Origin: Candidatus Eiseniibacteriota bacterium
GTDB lineage: Bacteria; Orphanbacterota; Orphanbacteria; Orphanbacterales; Orphanbacteraceae
Length of the DNA: 64,000 nt
Assembly: GCA_024276995.1 (NCBI GenBank)
Contig: JAJRWB010000050.1
Span: 129,413-193,412 of the forward strand
Direction: 5' to 3'
In this document: positions 57,500 through 64,000 of the stretch, piece after piece
Numbering within the stretch: the stretch's first letter is position 1
Layout of the letters: every line of letters starts with the position of its first letter
The notes under the pieces: model-generated
Database searches by the model: none
What the model was told of the DNA's origin: nothing
What the model saw: the letters and a program-made list of their open reading frames with translations, nothing else
Position numbers and translations under genes: made by a program

Positions 57500-59068
57500 G
57501 TGGGAAAGAAGAAACGGCGTTTCTCTCTTGAATGGCGCTTGGGAATCACGACGTCGATCGTGGTGGTGGGTATCATGGGATTCGTGACGACCATCCAGCA
57601 GACTCGCGAACTGAAACGGCAGCGCATCGGGCGCGAGCTTCTCCTGCGGGAATCGCTCGCCCCTCTCGCCGTTCTGATCGAGAAGGCCGCCAACACCGAT
57701 CAGCTCCGCACAAGCATGATGACCTTCCACGAGGCGTATATCCGGGAAGGTTACACCATGCACGAGGTGGACTTGAGGGATGACGCGGGAAAGCTCATCT
57801 ATTCGACCCGCAAGGGAGTCCCTTCCACCAAGGATATCGTTCCGACGGAGCACACCCTCTCGGCCCGTTACCCGGTCTCTTCCGACCTGATCGAGGGAGG
57901 ACACGGGTTTCTCACCGTTTCCGAGGACGCGTCGGAGTTCAGGGCGGCGGAATCGAGACAATGGAAATCGTGGGCCGTTCACGTTCTGATCACCGCCCTT
58001 TCGATCGTCACCTTCCTGATGATCACCGTCCGAGTCCTGATCCTCAGGCCGTTGTACAAACTGATCGATGCGGTCCGCTTGGTGGATGCCGGCTACTGGA
58101 ACGCCGTGGAGATCCCGCGCGGCGCGTGGGAACTGCGCTGGCTCGCGAAACGGTTCCGGGCGATGAGCCGGCGGCTGGAAAGGACGGTGAACGATCTGCT
58201 CGCGGCGGAGCGGAGGGTCTCGGAGCGCTCGGAGGATGTATCGGCCGGCGACGTCCGAGCGGGGGGCGAGGGCGATTCAGTCGAACCGCTCCGTCGACCG
58301 GGCGGTGACCGGGAGGTGCGCCGGCCGATCGATAGGGAAGAACTCGCCGAGAGGCTCTCCCTGCTGAGCCATGTTCGCCGGGGCGCGCCTGAAAGCGAGC
58401 AGGCCGCGATACGGGCGCTGGCCGTCGATTCCCCCGCCGCCGAACGGTGTGGCGACTACGAACTCAAGAACGCCATCGAAAACGCCGCGTACGAGATCAT
58501 ACTCGGAGAGGAGTTCCGGCGATTCAAACGTGAAGTCGACCGGTTCGCTCAATCGCGACGGGAGTGGGTTTCGGAAATCGAAGAAGCGATCCAACAGATC
58601 CTGAGGGATCGCGGAATACCGTTCGTGTCGCTCCAGCACCGCGTCAAGCACCCCGCGGGGGTATGGGAAAAAATGAAGCGGAAGGGTCTCACCCTCGAAA
58701 GAGTGCACGACTTCTTCGGGTTTCGTATTATCGTGCGGGACGAGAACGGATGCTACTCCGCCCTGAAGGCGACCCACGATCTTTTTGTTCCAAAGGTCGG
58801 ACGCTTCAAGGATTACATCGCCCACCCGAAGGATAACGGTTATCGTAGTCTCCACACGAGCGTAAGGGCGAACGACGGCACCGTGTTCGAAGTGCAGATC
58901 CGTTCCGAGGAGATGGAGAAGGAAACGGAAGGCGGAGGGGCTTCGCACTGGAGATACAAGGAGTCGACCGTCGCTCGTCCCGAACCGCCGGACGGAAGGA
59001 TCCGCCGCTTCATTCGCAACGTGCTGCTTGGCCCGTCGGCGGACGCGGTGGAGGAGGACGAGTCATGA
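57500..59068 (+). CDS. Membrane sensor fused to a RelA/SpoT-type (p)ppGpp synthetase domain
   Basis: 522 residues from GTG 57500 with GGAG nine bases upstream. TM1 (LGITTSIVVVGIMGFVTTI), a periplasmic domain of about 125 residues, TM2 (VHVLITALSIVTFLMITVRV) and a HAMP-like linker (LYKLIDAVRLVDAGYWNAVE) form a two-component-style sensor. A linker of about 110 residues follows. The output is a RelA/SpoT synthetase domain (about 365-490): LQHRVKHPAGVWEKMKRKG, RVHDFFGFRIIV, GRFKDYIAHPKDNGYRSLHT, FEVQIRSEEM and ASHWRYKE. Substrate-binding Arg/Lys, Tyr and the RFKD motif are present; no HD hydrolase or TGS domain is visible. The inferred role is to make (p)ppGpp in response to envelope signals. The protease gene overlaps its stop by four bases. 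Confidence 0.9.
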   Translation: MGKKKRRFSLEWRLGITTSIVVVGIMGFVTTIQQTRELKRQRIGRELLLRESLAPLAVLIEKAANTDQLRTSMMTFHEAYIREGYTMHEVDLRDDAGKLIYSTRKGVPSTKDIVPTEHTLSARYPVSSDLIEGGHGFLTVSEDASEFRAAESRQWKSWAVHVLITALSIVTFLMITVRVLILRPLYKLIDAVRLVDAGYWNAVEIPRGAWELRWLAKRFRAMSRRLERTVNDLLAAERRVSERSEDVSAGDVRAGGEGDSVEPLRRPGGDREVRRPIDREELAERLSLLSHVRRGAPESEQAAIRALAVDSPAAERCGDYELKNAIENAAYEIILGEEFRRFKREVDRFAQSRREWVSEIEEAIQQILRDRGIPFVSLQHRVKHPAGVWEKMKRKGLTLERVHDFFGFRIIVRDENGCYSALKATHDLFVPKVGRFKDYIAHPKDNGYRSLHTSVRANDGTVFEVQIRSEEMEKETEGGGASHWRYKESTVARPEPPDGRIRRFIRNVLLGPSADAVEEDES

Positions 59069-60102
59069 AGCCGGTTCATCTGGCCATACTGCTTTTTCTG
59101 CTCGGATCGGCCGGGCGCTCCGGCGCCCTCACGCCGGAAGAGAAGAATACGATTCAAGCGTACGAGAGCGTCTCCAAATCGGTGGTCTTCATATTGAGCC
59201 GCGGGACCACCGTCGAGGAGACCGGCAGGATCGTTGAAACGTGGGCGAGCGGCAGCGGCGTGATCGTCGACTCCGGCCTCGTATTGACGAATTATCACGT
59301 GCTGAAGAACGCGCAACAGGTGAATATCGTTCTCCCGAACGGCGACCGCGTCGACGGCACGCTCATCGGGACGGCCCCGGGCCTCGATCTCGCCCTTCTG
59401 AAGGTGGAAGGGGGCGTCGATTCGCTTCCTCCGGCACGGCTCGATTCCAACCGCACCGCGAAGGTCGGCCAGAAGGTGCTCGCCATCGGAAGCCCCTTCG
59501 GTCTGGAGCACTCCGTGACGAGCGGAATCGTGAGCGGCCTCGACCGGGAGCTTCTCGGCACGGAACTCGGACCCGCACTGATCCAGTTCGACGCGCCGGT
59601 GAATCCGGGCCAAAGCGGCGGTGCCCTCGTCGATTCGCAAGGGCGTGTCATCGGTCTGATCACTGCGAAACTCTCCGCCGGGGAGTCGGTGGGACTCGCC
59701 CTCCCGATCGATATCGCGATCCACGTTCTCCCCGACCTGAAGGCGATGGGCCATCCCTTCCGGCCACAGCTTGGTTTCGGATGTGTCAGCGTTACGCCCG
59801 AGCTTGCGGTGCTTCTCGATCTTCCCGCTTCTTCCGGCGCGCTCGTGCAGGAAGTGACCGAGGAAAGTCCGGCGGAGAAGGCCGGCCTCGAACGGGGAAA
59901 ACGCCACCTGTTCCTCAACGAGAGAGACTACGTTCTGGGAGGAGACCTGATCACCGCGATCGACGGGATTCCGGTCGAAGGGCCGACCGATCTCCTCCTC
60001 CATCTTCTTACGGTGCGCCCCGGAGACCGGGTGACTCTCGAGGTGATTGGCGCTTCCGGCAGGCGGGAAGTGAGAATTGAAATTCCACCCATGAAGCATT
60101 GA
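59065..60102 (+). CDS. Secreted DegP/HtrA-like serine protease with PDZ domain
   Basis: 345 residues. A signal peptide ([16 protein letters not shown]) precedes a trypsin-like domain with His in [10 protein letters not shown], Asp in [13 protein letters not shown] and Ser in [15 protein letters not shown] (GQSGG in place of the usual GNSGG). A PDZ domain follows (about 230-345; [40 protein letters not shown]). Such proteases degrade or sense misfolded envelope proteins. The ATG overlaps the stop of the sensor-synthetase gene, so the two are translated together. Confidence 0.93.
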   Translation: MKPVHLAILLFLLGSAGRSGALTPEEKNTIQAYESVSKSVVFILSRGTTVEETGRIVETWASGSGVIVDSGLVLTNYHVLKNAQQVNIVLPNGDRVDGTLIGTAPGLDLALLKVEGGVDSLPPARLDSNRTAKVGQKVLAIGSPFGLEHSVTSGIVSGLDRELLGTELGPALIQFDAPVNPGQSGGALVDSQGRVIGLITAKLSAGESVGLALPIDIAIHVLPDLKAMGHPFRPQLGFGCVSVTPELAVLLDLPASSGALVQEVTEESPAEKAGLERGKRHLFLNERDYVLGGDLITAIDGIPVEGPTDLLLHLLTVRPGDRVTLEVIGASGRREVRIEIPPMKH

Positions 60103-60145
60103 CGTTGCCCCGGCGGACAGCCGGCGGGGGAATGGAGGAAACGAA

Positions 60146-62395
60146 ATGAATGGAAAGCCGGAAGACTCAGCGGGAAGCTACACCTGTCCAATGCATCCGG
60201 ATGTTCGTGAGCGGCAACCGGGGAGCTGTCCCGTATGCGGCATGGCGCTCGAGCGCTCCGGCGTGCCGACGGGAGTGAAAGAAACGCGCTACACCTGTCC
60301 GATGCATCCGGAGATCGTGCGGGACGTGCCGGGCGACTGCCCGATGTGCGGCATGGCGCTCGAACCGATCGTCGCCGACAGCGATGAGGAAAACAAGGAA
60401 TTGACCGACATGACGCGGCGATTCCGCGTAAGTGTCCTTCTCGCCGTCCCGGTGTTCCTGCTCGCCATGACGGCGGATCTGTTTCCGCAGCTTCTTCCGG
60501 CCGGCCTTTCGATGCGAATCATTCAATGGATCGAGTTCGTCCTCGCCACGCCGGTGGTCCTGTGGGGCGGCTGGCCGTTCTTCGTTCGGGGATGGCGATC
60601 GGTTCGAACGTGGAACTTGAATATGTTCACGCTGATCGCCCTCGGCGTTTCCGTCGCCTGGGTCTACAGCGTGATCGGTCTTCTCTTCCCCACCCTCTTC
60701 CCAGAGATCATGCGTATGGAAGGGGGTTTGGTGGATGTCTACTTCGAGGCGGCCGCCGTGATCATCGCCCTCGTGCTGCTCGGCCAGGTACTCGAGCTGC
60801 GCGCCCGTTCGCGGACGAACGCGGCGATCCAGATGCTGCTCGGCCTCGCGCCGAAAACGGCGCGCATCGTGCGCGACGACGGCACGGAAGAGGATGTGCC
60901 GCTCGAAAGTGTTCAGGTGGGCGACAACCTCCGTGTGCGCCCGGGGGAAAAGGTGCCCGTCGACGGCACGGTGCTCGAGGGGGAAAGCCACATCGATGAA
61001 TCGATGGTGACGGGCGAGCCGATGCCGGTGGCGAAGGGCGCGGGCGAAAAGCTGATCGGCGCGACGGTGAACGGCACGGGAAGCCTCCTGATGAAGGCGG
61101 AAAGCGTCGGTTCCGACACCCTCCTCGCGCAGATCATCAACATGGTGGCGGAGGCGCAACGCTCCCGCGCGCCGATCCAAAAGCTGGCCGACCAGGTGGC
61201 GGGGTACTTCGTGCCCGCCGTGGTGGGAATCGCGGCGATCGCTTTCGGCACCTGGTGGTTGATCGGTCCCGAGCCGCGGCTCGCCCACGCGGTGATCAAC
61301 GCGGTGGCGGTGCTGATTATCGCCTGTCCCTGTGCGTTGGGGCTCGCTACTCCCATATCGATCATGGTGGGCACCGGGCGCGGCGCGACGGAAGGCGTTC
61401 TGATCAATAACGCCGAAGCACTCGAAATGATGGAGAAAGTCGACACCCTCGTGGTCGACAAGACCGGGACGCTGACCGAGGGGAAACCGAAACTGACGGG
61501 AGTCGAGACGACGGACCGATTCACCGAGGAAGAGATTCTTCGACTCGCAGCCGGACTCGAACGGGGGAGCGAGCACCCGCTCGCCGAGGCGATCGTTCGG
61601 GGGGCGGAGGAACGGGGAGTGGAACCGGGAAAACCGGAGGATTTCCAGTCCGTCACGGGGAAGGGCGTCACCGGCGAGATCGAGGGACGCAAGGCGGCGA
61701 TCGGCAATCTCGCGCTTCTCGAAAGTATGAACATCGAGGCGGGTGATCTCCAAGATCGCGCGGAGGAGCTTCGCGCCGGCGGCGACACCGTCATGTTGGT
61801 AGCCGTCGATGGCGCTGCCGCGGGGCTGATCGCTGTTGCCGACCCGATCAAGGACTCGACGCCCGAGGCGATCCGCGCGCTCGAAGCGGAAGGGATCACC
61901 ATCGTGATGCTCACCGGCGACAGCCGCGCCACCGCCGAATCGGTGGCCGAGCGGTTGAAGATCGACCATGTCGAGGCCGGAGTGCTGCCGGAACGAAAGA
62001 GCGAGGTGGTCAAGCGCCTCCAGTCGGAAGGGAAAGTCGTCGCCATGGCGGGAGACGGCATCAACGATGCGCCCGCCCTCGCCCAGGCGCAGGTGGGAAT
62101 CGCCATGGGAACGGGCACCGACGTCGCGATGGAGAGCGCTTCCGTCACACTGGTCAAGGGCGACTTGAGAGGAATCGTGAAGGCGCGACGACTTTCGCTC
62201 GCCACCATGGGGAACATCCGGCAAAACCTCTTCTTCGCGTTCATCTACAACTCGGCCGGCGTGCCGATCGCCGCGGGCCTCCTTTACCCTATTTTCGGAA
62301 TCCTGCTGTCGCCGATCATCGCCGCCGCGGCGATGAGCTTCAGCTCGGTGTCGGTGATCAGCAATTCACTACGATTGAGAGGAGCGAAACTATAG
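60146..62395 (+). CDS. copA: CopA-type P1B heavy-metal ATPase with two N-terminal metal-binding domains
   Basis: 749 residues. Two short heavy-metal-binding domains ([40 protein letters not shown]) replace the usual ferredoxin-like HMA domains. The ATPase core has the membrane metal site [10 protein letters not shown] (about 392), phosphorylation motif [19 protein letters not shown] with the HP pair, MVTGEP actuator and [17 protein letters not shown] core and Met/Ser in the last helices ([18 protein letters not shown]) fit Cu(I)/Ag(I) export. It follows the protease gene by 43 bases and has GGAGG before its ATG. Confidence 0.95.
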   Translation: MNGKPEDSAGSYTCPMHPDVRERQPGSCPVCGMALERSGVPTGVKETRYTCPMHPEIVRDVPGDCPMCGMALEPIVADSDEENKELTDMTRRFRVSVLLAVPVFLLAMTADLFPQLLPAGLSMRIIQWIEFVLATPVVLWGGWPFFVRGWRSVRTWNLNMFTLIALGVSVAWVYSVIGLLFPTLFPEIMRMEGGLVDVYFEAAAVIIALVLLGQVLELRARSRTNAAIQMLLGLAPKTARIVRDDGTEEDVPLESVQVGDNLRVRPGEKVPVDGTVLEGESHIDESMVTGEPMPVAKGAGEKLIGATVNGTGSLLMKAESVGSDTLLAQIINMVAEAQRSRAPIQKLADQVAGYFVPAVVGIAAIAFGTWWLIGPEPRLAHAVINAVAVLIIACPCALGLATPISIMVGTGRGATEGVLINNAEALEMMEKVDTLVVDKTGTLTEGKPKLTGVETTDRFTEEEILRLAAGLERGSEHPLAEAIVRGAEERGVEPGKPEDFQSVTGKGVTGEIEGRKAAIGNLALLESMNIEAGDLQDRAEELRAGGDTVMLVAVDGAAAGLIAVADPIKDSTPEAIRALEAEGITIVMLTGDSRATAESVAERLKIDHVEAGVLPERKSEVVKRLQSEGKVVAMAGDGINDAPALAQAQVGIAMGTGTDVAMESASVTLVKGDLRGIVKARRLSLATMGNIRQNLFFAFIYNSAGVPIAAGLLYPIFGILLSPIIAAAAMSFSSVSVISNSLRLRGAKL

Positions 62396-62434
62396 GGGCG
62401 CACAGGCGAGTCTTTCGGCGATGAACGCCGCCCG

Positions 62435-63121
62435 TCAGCGCTTCGTGCGGCGTACGGAGAAGTCCTGGAAGCCGACGAATTTAAGCCCCCAGAAGAAAGT
62501 GAGAAGGAGGAAGAGCCTCGTGTCGAAAAGCCATGCCATGAGGGGGAAGGCGGCGTAGAACGACCGGACGCCGAGAGTGTGCCGGTGGGAGGCGCGGTTG
62601 ATCAGATCGGCGAGGTACTCCGGCGCATTGCCGAACTGTTCGGCGATCAGCTTCGGATCGGCGCCGATGACGAGAACGAAGTGCCCCAGGTGGCGCAGCG
62701 CGGTCATGCAGAAGGAGAATGCCGAGGCGAACGCCAGGATGAGGAGGTAGAGCTTCACCCGGATCGCACCGGGATTCGATTCCCACCCCAGGGGATGGGG
62801 AACCCTGCTCTCGAACGCCGGGAACTGGAGGAGCAGGTTCGCCGTGATGCCGAGCAGGATGAGCGACGATGAAACGAGCACCGAATTGACCATGGTGAGG
62901 TTCCTCGTCTGCTGCGCCGCCGCGATCAATTCGTCGCGGGCGATCAGTCGCTCGATCCACGATGTGCGAAGAATGTCGACCCGGCCGCGCGCCGTCTGCG
63001 TCGGATGGAGCGACGCGATCCAGGGATAGATACCGTGATAGATAGGAAAGACGAGCAGGAATAGGATGAACCCGACGGTATCCCAAGGGGACTGGAAAGG
63101 GGTGAGCCATTCTTCGAGCAT
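62435..63121 (-). CDS. DUF599-like integral membrane protein
   Basis: 228 residues from ATG 63121, eight bases after GGAGG. Four membrane helices (TVGFILFLLVFPIYHGIYPW, VNSVLVSSSLILLGITANLL, VKLYLLILAFASAFSFCMTA, AFPLMAWLFDTRLFLLLTFF). The conserved pattern ILRTSWIERLIARD before the second helix and RALRHLGHFVLVIGA-like Arg/His positions recall DUF599, whose function is unknown. It is convergent with copA and probably not part of the metal regulon. Confidence 0.75.
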   Translation of the reverse strand: MLEEWLTPFQSPWDTVGFILFLLVFPIYHGIYPWIASLHPTQTARGRVDILRTSWIERLIARDELIAAAQQTRNLTMVNSVLVSSSLILLGITANLLLQFPAFESRVPHPLGWESNPGAIRVKLYLLILAFASAFSFCMTALRHLGHFVLVIGADPKLIAEQFGNAPEYLADLINRASHRHTLGVRSFYAAFPLMAWLFDTRLFLLLTFFWGLKFVGFQDFSVRRTKR

Positions 63122-63222
63122 CGTTCGTACCTCCGTCGGCACGGAGTATAGCGCCGCTCACGGGAGAAGGAAAGGGGGGCCATCGATATGAGGGGATGAG
63201 AATTAGTGTTGATGGTTGCATT

Positions 63223-63757
63223 TCATGTTGGTTCCAGGTGGGTTGCCACGCGAGAGACGCTCTTTATGAATTCCCTCGGCTTATCCGGCGCGACCACATA
63301 GTTTCTGTCTGCAACAATTAGTACATCGTGTGCAGGGTTCGTGGAGCAATAGAGAAAACTCCCGAGTGCCGGACTTCTGAAATCTCCAAACAAGCCAAAA
63401 AGCCCCCCAATACCGAAGACTCGTCCTATGCGGTGCTTCTCTTCTTCCTCAAGAGCGCGGCATACACGTACAGCTTCGCCTTGGATTCGTATGTCTCCCG
63501 GAAATACGCGGCGGATTACGATTGAGTCCTTCGTCACTTCGAATGATGTGGGGCGCATGGCGGCCGCCCCCCCCCAGGACAGAACCCAATAGAATCGCAT
63601 TGAAAACCGCAAACAGTAGGAGCAGGACCGATCCTGAGAAAAGAAAGAAGGGTAGAGCCATTCCGGCCACAATCATCATTGTTACGATCCAGGTAGTGAT
63701 CAGGATTCGTCGGGACATTGCCGGACGGAAAAACACGTTTCGATCCGCCAAACTCAT
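63223..63757 (-). pseudogene. PH-domain membrane protein frame-shifted at a poly-G tract
   Basis: From ATG 63757 the first part encodes two membrane helices (ILITTWIVTMMIVAGMALPF, LLLLFAVFNAILLGSVLGGG). A run of nine G (minus strand, 63575-63567) follows. In this sequence the frame then runs into unrelated codons and stops at 63449. With eight G the frame would enter AAAMRPTSFEVTKDSIVIRR and run to 63223, giving a 177-residue protein of the bacterial PH-domain kind (VAPDKPREFIKSV near the end). It may be a true pseudogene, a phase-variable gene or a homopolymer sequencing error. The region looks less GC-rich than its surroundings. Confidence 0.7.
63567..63575 (-). repeat. Homopolymer of nine G (C on the plus strand)
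   Basis: A slippage-prone tract at the exact point where the PH-domain gene changes frame; losing one base restores the full frame. Confidence 0.9.
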
Positions 63758-63826
63758 GGTGCAGCACCTCGCTCGCCCTCCGGCACCGATTTATTGGCCT
63801 TGAGAAAATCCTCCGGTTGCGAGAGT

Positions 63827-63832
63827 TATAAT
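63827..63832 (+). promoter_or_regulatory. -10-like element before the right-edge gene
   Basis: TATAAT about 90 bases before ATG 63924; no -35 at good spacing. Confidence 0.3.
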
Positions 63833-63923
63833 CGAAAGTTGTGGATGACGTGAAATAAAAAGGCGGCGTATCCTCCATTTGCAACCAAACAAACTCCCAA
63901 CCGGGAGAAGGAGGACACGCCAC

Positions 63924-64000
63924 ATGGAGAAGATTAGACCGATCGAGAGCGGGAAGACAACAGAAACCGGCGGAGATATTTTAACGGAGATGCTTCGGAG
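63924..64000 (+). CDS. Start of an unidentified gene leaving the window
   Basis: ATG 63924 is preceded by AAGGAGG at about eight bases, a near-perfect Shine-Dalgarno. Twenty-five codons are visible (MEKIRPIESGKTTETGGDIL then TEMLR), too few to identify. The frame is open at the right edge. Confidence 0.6.
   Translation, partial: MEKIRPIESGKTTETGGDILTEMLR

Noticed and set aside
1-64000. tRNA, rRNA, insertion sequences, attachment sites, replication origin
   Set aside because: I looked for cloverleaf-like arms, conserved rRNA stretches, transposase motifs and flanking repeats and saw none; gaps are short and explained by promoters.

Overview
The window is GC-rich, densely packed bacterial DNA from a diderm (Gram-negative-type) organism. 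Outer-membrane barrels, TolC/RND pumps, many lipoproteins with lipoboxes and a C-terminal PNPFNP sorting-type domain all point that way. Giant fibronectin-III proteins with dockerin repeats and a FlgD-like/PNPFNP C-terminus resemble those of poorly cultured lineages near the FCB group (for example Eisenbacteria or Krumholzibacteriota-like bacteria). This placement is inference; no rRNA or other marker lies in the window. I see no tRNA, rRNA, CRISPR array or insertion sequence.

Layout. (1) 1-9.1 kb, minus strand: one operon of three CsgG-like proteins, a predicted outer-membrane barrel and a giant FN3/dockerin protein that runs off the left edge. (2) 9.1-12.8 kb: an SGNH hydrolase divergent from an MBOAT acyltransferase and its SGNH-like partner. 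(3) 12.9-16.5 kb: an M28 peptidase, a DUF438/hemerythrin/PAS protein, a fluoride channel and a DUF190 protein. (4) 16.5-21.9 kb, minus: a leucine-degradation operon with methylcrotonyl-CoA carboxylase split into three chains, an enoyl-CoA (methylglutaconyl-CoA) hydratase and HMG-CoA lyase. (5) 21.9-28.3 kb: single genes, including a DUF362 ferredoxin, GNAT, MscS channel, lipoproteins, a probable selenoprotein with a YHS domain, a small glycogen-binding-like protein and an FAD monooxygenase. (6) 28.3-39.3 kb, minus: a 2933-residue FN3/dockerin protein preceded by a lipoprotein with a cohesin-like domain and a LamG-type lipoprotein.

(7) 39.4-62.4 kb is a heavy-metal/envelope-stress island. It holds CusCBA-type efflux, a histidine kinase, a YHS/DUF2231 membrane protein, an NtrC-type sigma-54 activator, a Met-rich periplasmic protein, two paralogous Cys-rich proteins, a dihaem cytochrome c, an ABC transporter with a stand-alone receiver, a membrane-anchored alarmone synthetase, a DegP-like protease and a CopA-type ATPase. 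Three good -24/-12 (GG-N10-GC) promoters precede three of its operons, so I infer a sigma-54 metal regulon driven by the NtrC-type protein. (8) 62.4-64 kb: a DUF599-like membrane protein, a PH-domain gene frame-shifted at a 9-base homopolymer, and the start of a gene leaving the window.

Most notable: a TGA inside a conserved CCxxC metal motif followed by a well-formed bacterial SECIS hairpin; an in-frame TAG just before the DNA-binding domain of the NtrC-type regulator; a periplasm-sensing membrane protein fused to a (p)ppGpp synthetase domain; and a possible CsgG-pore/FN3/dockerin-cohesin surface display system.
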